Assembly: GCA_964462135.1 (NCBI GenBank)
Contig: CAYWWK010000002.1
Coordinates: 1-64,000, forward strand
DNA from: MGBC163016 sp964462135
GTDB lineage: Bacteria; Actinomycetota; Coriobacteriia; Coriobacteriales; Eggerthellaceae
Reading direction: 5' to 3'
Length of the DNA stretch: 64,000 bases
Each line of letters starts with the position of its first letter. The first letter of the stretch is position 1. A program made the translations under genes and the position numbers. Shown piece by piece: positions 26,382 through 35,337 of this stretch. The notes under the pieces were generated by a model, which was not told the origin of the DNA, did not search any database, and saw only the letters and a program-made list of their open reading frames with translations.

Positions 26382-27600
26382 GAATGCGCCTGTCTACCGC
26401 GTGATCAACCTGGGATGCAAGGTCAATCGCGTTGAATCGGACGCATTCGAACATGCTCTGGAGCAGCGCGGCTATCGCATGGGGGCTTCTGCAGAGGCGC
26501 AGATCGTCATCGTGAACACCTGCACGGTCACGGGGGAAGCCGAGAAGAAGACGAGGAAGGCCGTGCGTCGTGCCCTGCGCGACAGTCCCGATGCCATCGT
26601 CTACGTCACAGGATGTGCGGCAGCCATTGATGCAGATACCTATCTGGCAATGGATGGGCGCGTCCGCACGGTTCCCAAGTCAGCGCTCATCGAACGAATA
26701 TCGGGTCAGAACCCATCCCATGGACAGACAAGAGACTCGCATGGAAACGGAAGAGTTCGCGTGGGCGTCAAGATCCAGGATGGATGCGACAACGCGTGCA
26801 CCTATTGCGTGGTCCATACAGCACGTGGGCCGGCTTCAAGCAGGGATTCCGACGAAGTGGTGGACGAATGCAGAAGATTGGTGGCTGAAGGCGTTCCCGA
26901 GATCATCCTTGCAGGCATCAACCTGGGCGCCTATCTGCATGAAGGCGTATGTCTGTCGATGCTTCTTGCACGTCTTGTGGAGGAAGTGCCCTTGAGAGGC
27001 GCTTCGAGGATCCGCCTCTCAAGCATCGAGCCGCAGGATGTCACCGAAGACCTTGCCCGGTGCATCGCATCCTCCGAAGGGCTGATTTGCCGACACCTCC
27101 ATCTGCCCCTGCAGTCTGGCAGTTCGCGTGTGCTTGGGCAGATGGCTCGGCGCTACGACCGACGTGATTTCGAGGCCAGGATCTCCCTTCTGCACGCTCT
27201 GATGCCTGATGTCAGCCTGACCACCGATGTGATCGTGGGGTTTCCCGGAGAAACGGAGGAGGACTTCCGCGAAACGTTGGATCTCTGTCGAACCTGTTCG
27301 TTCTCGAAGATACACGTCTTTCCCTATTCCCCCCGCAGGGGCACTCCCGCAGCGGACCGTCTCGATCAGATTCCACCTTCTGTGAAGGAAGAGCGAGCCT
27401 TACGGCTGCGAACGCTTTCCGATGAGCTTCGTCATCATGATCTTTCACGACGAATCGGCAGAACCGAATGTGTGGTCGTTGAATCCAAGGGAAAGGCCAG
27501 GACGGAAAGCTATCACGAGGTGGCTGTGCCCGAAGAGCTTCTGGTGGGAAGCCTTGTCCCTGTGACCCTCACCCCGCAGATGTTAGAATACCGCCCATGA
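26371..27600 (+). CDS. mtaB: tRNA (N6-threonylcarbamoyladenosine37-C2) methylthiotransferase
   Basis: Radical SAM enzyme that adds a methylthio group to t6A37 of tRNA. N-terminal UPF0004 domain (VINLGCKVNRVESDAFE, VNTCTVTGEAEKKTRKAVRR), radical SAM cysteines in CDNACTYC near residue 140, and a TRAM-like tail. MtaB rather than MiaB is suggested by GCKVNRVESD and VNTCTVT. The TTG at 26371 has GGAGG eight bases upstream, better than the TTG at 26356. 409 residues; overlaps rsmE by 11 bases. Confidence 0.9.
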   Translation: MGARNAPVYRVINLGCKVNRVESDAFEHALEQRGYRMGASAEAQIVIVNTCTVTGEAEKKTRKAVRRALRDSPDAIVYVTGCAAAIDADTYLAMDGRVRTVPKSALIERISGQNPSHGQTRDSHGNGRVRVGVKIQDGCDNACTYCVVHTARGPASSRDSDEVVDECRRLVAEGVPEIILAGINLGAYLHEGVCLSMLLARLVEEVPLRGASRIRLSSIEPQDVTEDLARCIASSEGLICRHLHLPLQSGSSRVLGQMARRYDRRDFEARISLLHALMPDVSLTTDVIVGFPGETEEDFRETLDLCRTCSFSKIHVFPYSPRRGTPAADRLDQIPPSVKEERALRLRTLSDELRHHDLSRRIGRTECVVVESKGKARTESYHEVAVPEELLVGSLVPVTLTPQMLEYRP

Positions 27601-28553
27601 CAGAAGCATCAACCACGAAGATATCGATACCTCCCGACGTCCCCATGGTTTCCATCACGGGGGTCGCGGATGAGCACCTGCGCCTGATCCAAGAGGCCTT
27701 CTCGGCAAGGATCAGCATCTTGGGCAACGAGATATCCATAACAGGAAGCGAGGCTGATCGCGAAGCGACGGTTACCCTCTTCTCCGAGATGACAGCCATG
27801 ATCCGCACGGGAGAGCCCTTCGATGCGGCCTCTGTGCGCAAGCTGCTCAGCCTCATCCAAACCTCCTCTTTGAGTCCTCACTCCCTGCGAGAGGATGTGA
27901 TCCTGGTCCACCGGGGACGTGCCATCAGACCGAAGACCCAGGGACAGAAGGACTACATCGATGCCGTCAGGGAACACGACATCACGTTTGCCGTTGGATG
28001 CGCGGGCACGGGAAAGACGTACCTTGCCATGGCCTTGGCCGTGACGGCCCTTGAGCGAAAGCAGGTAGATCGCCTCATCCTCTCCCGTCCCATCGTTGAA
28101 GCGGGAGAGAACCTCGGGTTTCTGCCCGGAACGCTCACCGAGAAGGTGGACCCCTACATCCGTCCTCTCTATGATTCCCTTTTCGCCATGATGGACGCTG
28201 AGAAGGCGCAGAGCCTCATTGATCGAGGTGTGATAGAGATAGCCCCTCTCGCGTTCATGCGAGGACGAACGCTGAACCAGAGCTTCATCATCCTGGATGA
28301 GGCGCAAAACGCCACCCGTGAGCAGATGAAGATGTTCCTGACAAGACTGGGGTCCGCATCCAAGATGGTCATCACCGGAGACATGACGCAAAGCGATCTT
28401 TCGGGTGGGGCCTCAGGCCTTGCTGATGCCATGGATGTGGTCTCCGGCATCAAGGAGATAGCCATCGCGCAGCTTGGTGAGAGAGACGTGGTGCGCAACA
28501 GCCTGGTCTCGCAGATCATCGCAGCCTATGAAGCCGCAGCGAAGAAGGGGTGA
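27597..28553 (+). CDS. PhoH-family ATPase (PhoH-like protein)
   Basis: Predicted RNA-related P-loop ATPase. A KH-like N-terminal region precedes the PhoH domain with P-loop GCAGTGKTYLAM near residue 133, SRPIVEAGENLGFLPGTL near 162, and the Walker B FIILDEAQNAT near 228. 318 residues. It overlaps mtaB by four bases and is followed by ybeY, the usual phoH-ybeY-dgkA-era arrangement linked with rRNA processing. Its exact substrate is not established. Confidence 0.93.
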   Translation: MTEASTTKISIPPDVPMVSITGVADEHLRLIQEAFSARISILGNEISITGSEADREATVTLFSEMTAMIRTGEPFDAASVRKLLSLIQTSSLSPHSLREDVILVHRGRAIRPKTQGQKDYIDAVREHDITFAVGCAGTGKTYLAMALAVTALERKQVDRLILSRPIVEAGENLGFLPGTLTEKVDPYIRPLYDSLFAMMDAEKAQSLIDRGVIEIAPLAFMRGRTLNQSFIILDEAQNATREQMKMFLTRLGSASKMVITGDMTQSDLSGGASGLADAMDVVSGIKEIAIAQLGERDVVRNSLVSQIIAAYEAAAKKG

Positions 28554-28555
28554 TG

Positions 28556-29008
28556 ATGGAAGCACTCATCGCCGACAATCATGGCGCGCATGCCATTGAC
28601 CATGACCGCATCGCGCGTCTGGTGGACTTCATCGCCTCGAAGCTTTCTCTGCCAGAGCCTTCGGAGGTTTCCATCTCCTTCGTCTCAAACGACGTGATGG
28701 CAGACCTCAACGCACGATTCCGTCACCGGGAAGGGCCCACCGATGTCCTTTCCTTCGAATGCGACAACCTTGACGATTCCTTCCCTGGGTATCAGACGCT
28801 GTTCGAAGCGGGTGACATCATCATCGCTGGGGATGTCGCGGCCACGCAGGCGAAGGAGGCGGGACATTCCACCCATGACGAGATAGACATGCTCATCACG
28901 CATGGCATCCTCCATCTGATAGGCTATGACCATATCGAAGAGGAGGATGCATTGGAGATGGAGCGGCTCCAAGATGGTCTCTTGGAGCAATGGCGCGCGG
29001 AGGGATGA
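28556..29008 (+). CDS. ybeY: endoribonuclease YbeY (rRNA maturation factor)
   Basis: Metal-dependent RNase for 16S rRNA 3' end maturation and ribosome quality control. The zinc signature HGILHLIGYDH near residue 115 is complete, and RHREGPTDVLSFEC near 54 is the other family block. About 150 residues. Starts at 28550 (GTG), 28553 and 28556 are all possible; AAGG spacing of seven bases favours 28556. Confidence 0.93.
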   Translation: MEALIADNHGAHAIDHDRIARLVDFIASKLSLPEPSEVSISFVSNDVMADLNARFRHREGPTDVLSFECDNLDDSFPGYQTLFEAGDIIIAGDVAATQAKEAGHSTHDEIDMLITHGILHLIGYDHIEEEDALEMERLQDGLLEQWRAEG

Positions 29009-29021
29009 AGGCAGAGCAGCG

Positions 29022-29444
29022 ATGCCCACTGACACCAACAAAGACAGACGCTACGTGCGTCATGCAGGCGACCAGAGCCGCTTTACCTTCAAGGATGCCT
29101 TCTCCTGCGCGCAGGCTGGCCTGCGCTACGCCTTGGGCACCCAGCGCAACTTCAAAATCCATGCCGCCGTTGCCATTCTTGCCATCGTGTTGGGGTTCCT
29201 CTTCCGAATCAGTGGTGCCGAATGGTGCGCCATCGTGCTCTGCATCATGGTCGTCTTCGCCTTGGAGCTTGCCAATACCGCTGTGGAGTCAGCCATAGAC
29301 CTCGTCTCGCCCCAATGGAACGAGCTTGCGAAGCGAGCCAAGGATTGCGCGGCTGCTTCCGTCTACGTGGCCGCCATCGGGTCAGTGGTCGTTGCCGCGA
29401 TCGTCTTCATTCCAAAACTGCTGGTCCTTGCGGGAGTGGGGTGA
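29022..29444 (+). CDS. dgkA: diacylglycerol/undecaprenol kinase
   Basis: Small integral membrane kinase; in Gram-positives this family phosphorylates undecaprenol for cell-wall lipid recycling. 140 residues with three hydrophobic helices. The active-site block ALELANTAVESAIDL near residue 88 matches the E-x-x-N-T-A-(I/V)-E signature. Start MPTDTN at 29022; the longer frame overlaps ybeY. Lies between ybeY and era, as in many genomes. Confidence 0.9.
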   Translation: MPTDTNKDRRYVRHAGDQSRFTFKDAFSCAQAGLRYALGTQRNFKIHAAVAILAIVLGFLFRISGAEWCAIVLCIMVVFALELANTAVESAIDLVSPQWNELAKRAKDCAAASVYVAAIGSVVVAAIVFIPKLLVLAGVG

Positions 29445-29452
29445 GAGCGCAT

Positions 29453-30403
29453 ATGGATTTGGATGCATACTTTCGAGAGAATCCCACCTCCGCATCTCAT
29501 GGGGACATGATCGCACCCGAAGGGTTCAAGTCTGGCTTCATCGCACTTTGCGGGCGCCCCAATGCAGGGAAGTCAACGCTGCTGAATGCCCTGGTGGGAC
29601 AGAAGGTGGCCATCACCTCATCAACGCCGCAGACCACACGGCGCAGGATACAGGGCATCCTCACGCTTCCCACTGCCCAGATGGTCTTCGTTGACACTCC
29701 CGGTCTCCATAAGCCCCATGATCTGCTTGGTGAGCAGCTGAACGCCTCAGCGACATCCGCACTGGAAGATGTCGACATAGCGGCCATGGTGATAGACTCC
29801 ACCAAACCGGTGGGGAAGGGGGACGAATGGGTGGCCGCACAGGTGGCGGCAAGCCAGGCACGCAAGCTGCTCGTGCTCTCCAAGGAAGATCTCGTCTCCT
29901 TCGATCAGACATCCGCGCAGTTCGAACGGGCGCGGGGTCTGGCACCGTGGGATGCCATCGTCTCACTCTCTGCCAAATCCGGATACAATGTCGGTGCGTT
30001 CATTGATGAGGTCTTGCAACTACTTCCCGAAGGGCCTCTGTGGTTTCCGAAAGATGCCGTTTCAGACGTCGCGTTCGAGACCATGGTCTCTGAGATCATT
30101 CGAGAGAAGGTCTTGCGCCAGTTCCGCGAAGAGGTGCCTCATTCGGTGGGCGTGAAGGTGGAAGAGACGCGTGATACCGCTACTCTGATGAGCATCCGCG
30201 CCTCCGTCTTCGTTGAGCGGGACAGCCAGAAAGCCATGCTCATCGGTGCTCAGGGGGCCTCAGTCAAACGGATCGGCACTCAGGCACGGGCCGATCTTGA
30301 GAAGATGCTCACCAAGAAGGTCTACCTTGATCTCAAGGTGAAGGTGAAGAAGAATTGGCGCAGAGACGAGAATGAGATCAAGCGCCTCGGATATATGGAG
30401 TGA
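29453..30403 (+). CDS. era: GTPase Era
   Basis: Ribosome-assembly GTPase binding the 3' end of 16S rRNA. G1 GRPNAGKST near residue 33, G2 TTRRRIQGI, G3 DTPGLHKP near 82, then a C-terminal KH domain from about 215 to 300 (AMLIGAQGASVKRIGTQAR). The usual G4 NKxD reads LSKED here (residue about 142). 316 residues; N-terminal 20 residues are extra compared with many Era proteins, and a start at 29507 is a weaker alternative. Confidence 0.95.
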   Translation: MDLDAYFRENPTSASHGDMIAPEGFKSGFIALCGRPNAGKSTLLNALVGQKVAITSSTPQTTRRRIQGILTLPTAQMVFVDTPGLHKPHDLLGEQLNASATSALEDVDIAAMVIDSTKPVGKGDEWVAAQVAASQARKLLVLSKEDLVSFDQTSAQFERARGLAPWDAIVSLSAKSGYNVGAFIDEVLQLLPEGPLWFPKDAVSDVAFETMVSEIIREKVLRQFREEVPHSVGVKVEETRDTATLMSIRASVFVERDSQKAMLIGAQGASVKRIGTQARADLEKMLTKKVYLDLKVKVKKNWRRDENEIKRLGYME

Positions 30404-30416
30404 TGATTCGTATCCT

Positions 30417-31760
30417 ATGATCTGCCCACGATGCGGAACTGAAAACAGAACCCAAGCGCGCTTCTGCGATGGATGCGGATACAGCCTCATTCGCCTTGAC
30501 GTCGCAGACGAGCAATCGGCGACCACCATCGATCTTGATGATGACCAGCAAACCCAAAGGCTTGACGTTCCCAATGATCCTACTCGTCCGCTCCTTGAGA
30601 GCGACACCCGATACATCGGTGAGGAGACGGAGTTGTATCCTCCGATCTTTCCTGAACAGACTCAGACTGACACCGCTTTCCTCTCGCCAAGCGCAACCCA
30701 AGAGCTTCCTCGCATAGGCGAGATGGCCGACACGCAGTCCAAGTCCTATTCCGCTCGTGAGGGCACGGGTGGCAAGAAGCTTTTCATGCCACATGGCAGC
30801 GTCCTGCGTCATCGGAAGCTCGTGATCATCCTTGCCATCTGCGCCGTCATCCTTGCAGGGCTGGGCATCGCCGCTGCAACCTATTCGCTTGAGATATGGG
30901 GCGGCAAGCAGATACCGGACGTGGTGGGACTCAAGGCCCAAGACGCCACTGATCGTCTTGAGCAGGCTGGCTTTTCCGTGTCGCAGGTCCTGGTCAAATC
31001 CGATGACGTCGAAGGGATCGTCCTCGGCACCCATCCTGAAACGGGCATCCGAGCCGAGGCGGGAAGCGAAGTGGTGATCGATGTCTCGTGTGCGCGAGTC
31101 ATCCCTGAAGTGGTGGGCAAGACCCTTGATGAGGCGATGGCGCTTCTCCAGGCTGAAGGGTTCGAGAACGTCGAAGTTGCAGAGGAGAAGTCGAATGATG
31201 CGGCAGGCACCGTGCTTGCCGTGAGTCCTGAGGTGGGAGTGCGTTCCAAGGCGCAGGCAACCATCACCCTCACTGCATCAGTGCCCTTCACGGTGCCAGC
31301 GGTCGCTGGACTTTCGCTTGAAGAGGCACAAAGCGCTCTTGAGGCCGAAGGCTATATGGCCAAGACGGCCTTCGTGTACACCGAGGATGCACCAGAAGGA
31401 AGCGTCCTGGGAACCGACCCGGGAGAGGGGACTGAACTCGCCTCCGGATCAGAGGTCACCATCAACGTGGCGAAGAGCCGGGCTTCTGAAGTCATCCAAT
31501 GGGCGCGCTCTTGGTTTGAAGGTTCCTCGCAGTACACCATCGATGGCATCTCCTATGAGCTGAAGAGCATTTCCGACATCAGCTACATCGGAAACGATCA
31601 ATGCAGCTTCCAGGTGGTCATGCAGCCATTCGAAACCCATTCGTGGTTCGGTTCGGTTCCGGAAACCCGCTATGGCAACGAACAGACCATCAAGGGTGAG
31701 ATGTCCTTCTCTGCAGACGGCAAGCTTGCTTCTGTGAATCCCAACCTCAAGCGGGCCTGA
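30417..31760 (+). CDS. zinc-ribbon, single-TM protein with three PASTA domains
   Basis: Layout: zinc ribbon CPRCG...FCDGCG (C3, C6, C17, C20), an acidic low-complexity linker to about 125, one transmembrane helix near 135-157, three PASTA repeats (about 163-225, 226-290, 291-358), and a 90-residue C-terminal region without a recognised fold. PASTA domains bind muropeptides or lipid II in serine/threonine kinases and penicillin-binding proteins, but no kinase or transpeptidase domain is present here. Predicted cytosolic zinc end and external PASTA end. Follows era by 13 bases. Function unknown; envelope sensing is an inference. Confidence 0.85.
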   Translation: MICPRCGTENRTQARFCDGCGYSLIRLDVADEQSATTIDLDDDQQTQRLDVPNDPTRPLLESDTRYIGEETELYPPIFPEQTQTDTAFLSPSATQELPRIGEMADTQSKSYSAREGTGGKKLFMPHGSVLRHRKLVIILAICAVILAGLGIAAATYSLEIWGGKQIPDVVGLKAQDATDRLEQAGFSVSQVLVKSDDVEGIVLGTHPETGIRAEAGSEVVIDVSCARVIPEVVGKTLDEAMALLQAEGFENVEVAEEKSNDAAGTVLAVSPEVGVRSKAQATITLTASVPFTVPAVAGLSLEEAQSALEAEGYMAKTAFVYTEDAPEGSVLGTDPGEGTELASGSEVTINVAKSRASEVIQWARSWFEGSSQYTIDGISYELKSISDISYIGNDQCSFQVVMQPFETHSWFGSVPETRYGNEQTIKGEMSFSADGKLASVNPNLKRA

Positions 31761-31765
31761 TTAAG

Positions 31766-32551
31766 ATGCCCGGAAGGGACAGGACCGCACAGGTCGTGGT
31801 CTTGGGAAAAACCAAACTCGGGGAATCCGATCTCATACTCCATTTGATGGATTCCACAGGGGCTGCCGTGAAAGCCATCGCCAAAGGCGCCCGAAAGCCA
31901 CGCAATGCGAACTCAGCCCGCCTCGAGCTGTTCAACAAGGCGCAGGTCACCTTGGCCGCTGGCAAGAACCTCGATATCGTCAAAGAGGTTCGGCTGCTCT
32001 CCCGCAAAGATGGGCTTGCCGCCGACCCATTGCGCTTCGCGGCTGCATCCACCGTTGTTGAGGCAGCCAGGAGCTGCATCCAGCCAGACCTTGAGGCACC
32101 TCGCCTCTTCGAGATGACCGAAGAGGCGCTTCGCATCCTCGAAGGTGCACCCGAGCGCATCACCCCTCTTCTGGTTTCCGCCTATCTTTTGAAGATCACG
32201 GCGCTTCTGGGAATGAGGCCCTCCTTTTCGCTTTGCGCGGGCTGTGGCACGCCTCTGGGCGACACGCCAAGCGAACGGGCCCGCTTCTCGTACCGGGATG
32301 GGGGAGCACTCTGCAGGGATTGTTCACGCCTCATGGATTCGGTCAAGATTCCAGCCCAGGTGCTCATCCGTGCCCATGAAGTGCTCATGGGCACATTCGA
32401 GGACATGAGCGCCTGGAAGCCGGGGGCCCGCGATGAAGACGTTCTCCAACTCTCCCTTCAGTGGTTCACGAGCCAGACAGCTTCAAGATTGCGCTCTTCT
32501 GCAACTTTTTGCAACCTCTTCGGTTGTGCCCAGGTTGCATCTGGCTTATAA
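31766..32551 (+). CDS. recO: DNA repair protein RecO
   Basis: Helps RecR load RecA at gaps. N-terminal OB fold (AQVVVLGKTKLGESDLILHL), a helical middle and a zinc site with CAGCGTPL near residue 157 and CRDC near 183. 261 residues, normal. Begins five bases after the PASTA protein gene, following era as in many Gram-positives. Confidence 0.92.
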   Translation: MPGRDRTAQVVVLGKTKLGESDLILHLMDSTGAAVKAIAKGARKPRNANSARLELFNKAQVTLAAGKNLDIVKEVRLLSRKDGLAADPLRFAAASTVVEAARSCIQPDLEAPRLFEMTEEALRILEGAPERITPLLVSAYLLKITALLGMRPSFSLCAGCGTPLGDTPSERARFSYRDGGALCRDCSRLMDSVKIPAQVLIRAHEVLMGTFEDMSAWKPGARDEDVLQLSLQWFTSQTASRLRSSATFCNLFGCAQVASGL

Positions 32552-32552
32552 T
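32524..32552 (+). promoter_or_regulatory. promoter of rpsO
   Basis: TTGTGC (32524-32529), 17 bases, TATAAT (32547-32552), a near-consensus pair whose -10 overlaps the recO stop codon. It gives a leader of about 140 bases before rpsO. Confidence 0.7.
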
Positions 32553-32699
32553 CCGACGGCTGCGCAAAAGCGCATCTTCTCCTGGCTTGCATGGAACGCC
32601 TCCTTGCCTGCTCAGAGAAGACGGCAGGAAAGAATCGGTCGTCGGGCACCACGCACGCCGACCACGTTTTCGAAACGCAAGAAAGGTGTTTGATCAACA

Positions 32700-32987
32700 A
32701 TGGCGAACAAGTACAGCATCACCAAGGAAGAAACGGCGAACCTCATCAAGGAATATGGCAAGACTGCAAACGATTCAGGCAGCGCTGAGGTTCAGGTTGC
32801 CATCCTCACCGAGCGCATCCGCAACCTCACCGAGCACCTGAAGGTGCACAAGAAGGACAATCACACCCGCCGTGGCCTCATGAAGCTCATCGGTAAGCGT
32901 CGCGGCCTTCTGAAGTACATCAAGAATCGCAACATCGACGAGTACCGCGCCTTGATAAAACGGCTCGGCATCCGTGACAACATCTAA
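32700..32987 (+). CDS. rpsO: ribosomal protein S15
   Basis: Primary 16S rRNA binding protein of the small subunit. 95 residues with the family core GSAEVQVAILTERIRNLTEH and KDNHTRRGLMKLIGKRRGLL. A few residues longer than E. coli S15 at both ends. It is followed by pnp, the conserved rpsO-pnp pair. Confidence 0.96.
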   Translation: MANKYSITKEETANLIKEYGKTANDSGSAEVQVAILTERIRNLTEHLKVHKKDNHTRRGLMKLIGKRRGLLKYIKNRNIDEYRALIKRLGIRDNI

Positions 32988-32999
32988 GCCGATTCAACG

Positions 33000-33031
33000 A
33001 ACAAGACCCGTCGAACATGGCGGGTCTTGTT
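33000..33031 (+). terminator. hairpin between rpsO and pnp
   Basis: AACAAGACCCG (33000-33010) pairs perfectly over 11 bases with CGGGTCTTGTT (33021-33031). The run of T after it is poor, so it may be a partial terminator or an RNase processing site of the kind that controls pnp in other bacteria. Confidence 0.55.
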
Positions 33032-33156
33032 GAATGGAGTGAGGCTGCCTGTCCAGAGGCATCCTCACCGGGCCTGAAGAGCCGCTGTAGGCTTGAAGGC
33101 AGCAAGACGAAGCAGCCAGCTGCATGGGGCACCTGGCAGGAAGAGAAGGAAAGAGA

Positions 33157-35337
33157 ATGACAAAGATCGTTTCCGAGTTCGAACTGTATGGGAAATCCTA
33201 CCGCTTTGAAACCGGAGAATTGGCAAAGCAGGCAACGGGGGCCGTCCTGGTCACCTGTGGCGAAACAAGCGTATTGGTGACCGCTGTCGTCTCGAAGCAA
33301 CAGCGTGACTTCGACTTCTTCCCCTTGACCGTTGATTTCATGGAGAAGATGTATGCAGTCGGCCGCATCCCCGGTGGATACCTGAAGCGTGAGGCGAAGC
33401 CTTCTGACAAGGGTACGCTCACAGCCCGCATGATCGATCGACCCATCCGTCCGGGCTTTCCTGACGGTTTCAAGAACGAAGTGCATATCGTTGCCACCAC
33501 CTTGGTCGTGGATGGGGAGAATCCACCTGACACCATCTGCGTCGGAGGCGCTTCGGCGGCCCTGCTCGTTGGTGGCGCGCCTTTCGACGGTCCGGCGGCC
33601 TGTGTCAGGATAGGTCGCAACAGGGACACGGGGGAATTCATCGTCAACCCCACCTATGCCGAAGAGGAGAATTCCGATCTGGAGCTCACCATTGCCGGCA
33701 CCAAGGATTACATCTCCATGGTAGAGGCGGGGGCCGACCAGATCTCCGAGGAGGACATGCTCAGTGCCATGACCTTCGCCCAGGAAGCCATCGGTGCCTT
33801 CTGCGACAAGCAGGCGGAATTCATTGCCCAAGTGTCTCCAACCCCACTGCCTTACACCATCCACGAGGCGGACCCTGCGGTTGACGAACGCATCAACAGG
33901 TTCGCATCCGAGATGGAGGAGGCGCTCGCTTCCCCTGACAAGGCTTGCCGCCTTGAGCAAGTCGAAGAACTCAAGGCCCGTATCACGGCGGATGAGTTCA
34001 CCGAAGAGGAGCAGGCGGCGTGGGGTTCCGACATCGCCGCTGCCCTCAAGAAGCTTGAGAAGACCGCCATGCGTCAGATGATCATCCAGAAGGGGGAGCG
34101 CGTTGATGGCCGTACGCCCACCGAAGTGAGGCCCTTGCACATCGTCCCCGGATATCTGCCACGCGTCCACGGCTCGGGGCTTTTCCAGCGCGGTCAAACC
34201 CAGGCACTTTCCGTCTGCACCCTTGGGATGCTCAATGAGTGGCAGCGCCTTGACACCATCGATCCGCTTGAGGGCAAGCGCTACATGCACCAGTACAACT
34301 TCCCGCCCTACTGCACGGGTGAGACGGGTCGCATGGGTGCGCCGAAGCGTCGCGAGATCGGCCATGGCGCGTTGGCCGAACGGGCACTCCTTCCTGTGCT
34401 CCCCACAGAAGATGAGTTCCCGTATGCCATCCGCGTGGTTTCGGAGATCCTTGAATCAAACGGCTCATCCTCCATGGCATCCACATGCGGTTCCACCCTC
34501 GCTCTCATGGATGCGGGCGTTCCCATCAAGGCTCCTGTCTCAGGAGTTGCCATGGGACTCATCAAGGAGGGGGATGACGTCGTCATCTTGACTGACATCC
34601 AAGGCCTTGAGGATTTCCTGGGTGACATGGACTTCAAGGTCTGTGGAACGGCATCGGGCATCACGGCCCTTCAGATGGACAACAAGGCACGGGGGCTGTC
34701 CGTCGATATCCTGGCACGTGCGCTCTCGCAGGCCAAGGAGGCACGCGCCTACATCCTTGACGCGATGCTTGCCACCATCAGCGCTCCACGCACTGACATC
34801 AAGGACACCGCTCCCCGCATCGAGACCATCCACATCCCTCAGGACAAGATACGTGAGGTCATCGGCAGCGGTGGCAAGGTGGTGCGTGGCATCCAGGAGG
34901 AAACGGGTGCCAGCATCGATATCCAAGAGGATGGCACCATCCACATCGCCGCGGTGGAAGGCAGTGCCGGGAAGGCTGCCAAGGACATGATCCTCGCCAT
35001 CGTGAAGGAGCCTGAGGTAGGGGAGGTCTACGATGGCGAAGTCGTGGGCATCAAGGACTTCGGTGCATTCGTGCGTCTCACACCCAACAAGGATGGGCTC
35101 CTCCATATCTCCAAGGTGGCTCAGGGACGCGTTGCCAAAGTCGAGGACGTGCTTGATCTTGGCGATATCGTGAAGGTGGAGGTCACTGAAGTCGACCCGA
35201 AGACGGGAAAGATATCCTTGGACAGGCTTGACAAGCCCGCCGCCCCTCAAGCTTCGCATGGATCTTCTGAAGGGTCGTCTGACAAGCCCCGTCCCGGACA
35301 GGGAAACCGTCGTCCCCGTCGAAGCCACCACGCATGA
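33157..35337 (+). CDS. pnp: polyribonucleotide nucleotidyltransferase (PNPase)
   Basis: 3'-5' phosphorolytic exoribonuclease. Two RNase PH-like domains (about 10-230 and 320-550) flank a helical domain; KH (IREVIGSGGKVVRGI, near 568) and S1 (YDGEVVGIKDFGAFVRL, near 630) domains follow, then a short basic tail. 726 residues. The start at 33157 has GAAGGA upstream; the in-frame ATG at 33124 has none. Its 5' leader after the rpsO hairpin is about 125 bases. Confidence 0.96.
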   Translation: MTKIVSEFELYGKSYRFETGELAKQATGAVLVTCGETSVLVTAVVSKQQRDFDFFPLTVDFMEKMYAVGRIPGGYLKREAKPSDKGTLTARMIDRPIRPGFPDGFKNEVHIVATTLVVDGENPPDTICVGGASAALLVGGAPFDGPAACVRIGRNRDTGEFIVNPTYAEEENSDLELTIAGTKDYISMVEAGADQISEEDMLSAMTFAQEAIGAFCDKQAEFIAQVSPTPLPYTIHEADPAVDERINRFASEMEEALASPDKACRLEQVEELKARITADEFTEEEQAAWGSDIAAALKKLEKTAMRQMIIQKGERVDGRTPTEVRPLHIVPGYLPRVHGSGLFQRGQTQALSVCTLGMLNEWQRLDTIDPLEGKRYMHQYNFPPYCTGETGRMGAPKRREIGHGALAERALLPVLPTEDEFPYAIRVVSEILESNGSSSMASTCGSTLALMDAGVPIKAPVSGVAMGLIKEGDDVVILTDIQGLEDFLGDMDFKVCGTASGITALQMDNKARGLSVDILARALSQAKEARAYILDAMLATISAPRTDIKDTAPRIETIHIPQDKIREVIGSGGKVVRGIQEETGASIDIQEDGTIHIAAVEGSAGKAAKDMILAIVKEPEVGEVYDGEVVGIKDFGAFVRLTPNKDGLLHISKVAQGRVAKVEDVLDLGDIVKVEVTEVDPKTGKISLDRLDKPAAPQASHGSSEGSSDKPRPGQGNRRPRRSHHA

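Noticed and set aside
32920..34365. 481-codon open frame on the minus strand opposite pnp
   Set aside because: Shadow frame of a highly expressed GC-rich gene; no ribosome site or family motif. The same holds for long frames opposite dusB (21046-22212), carB and pyrB.
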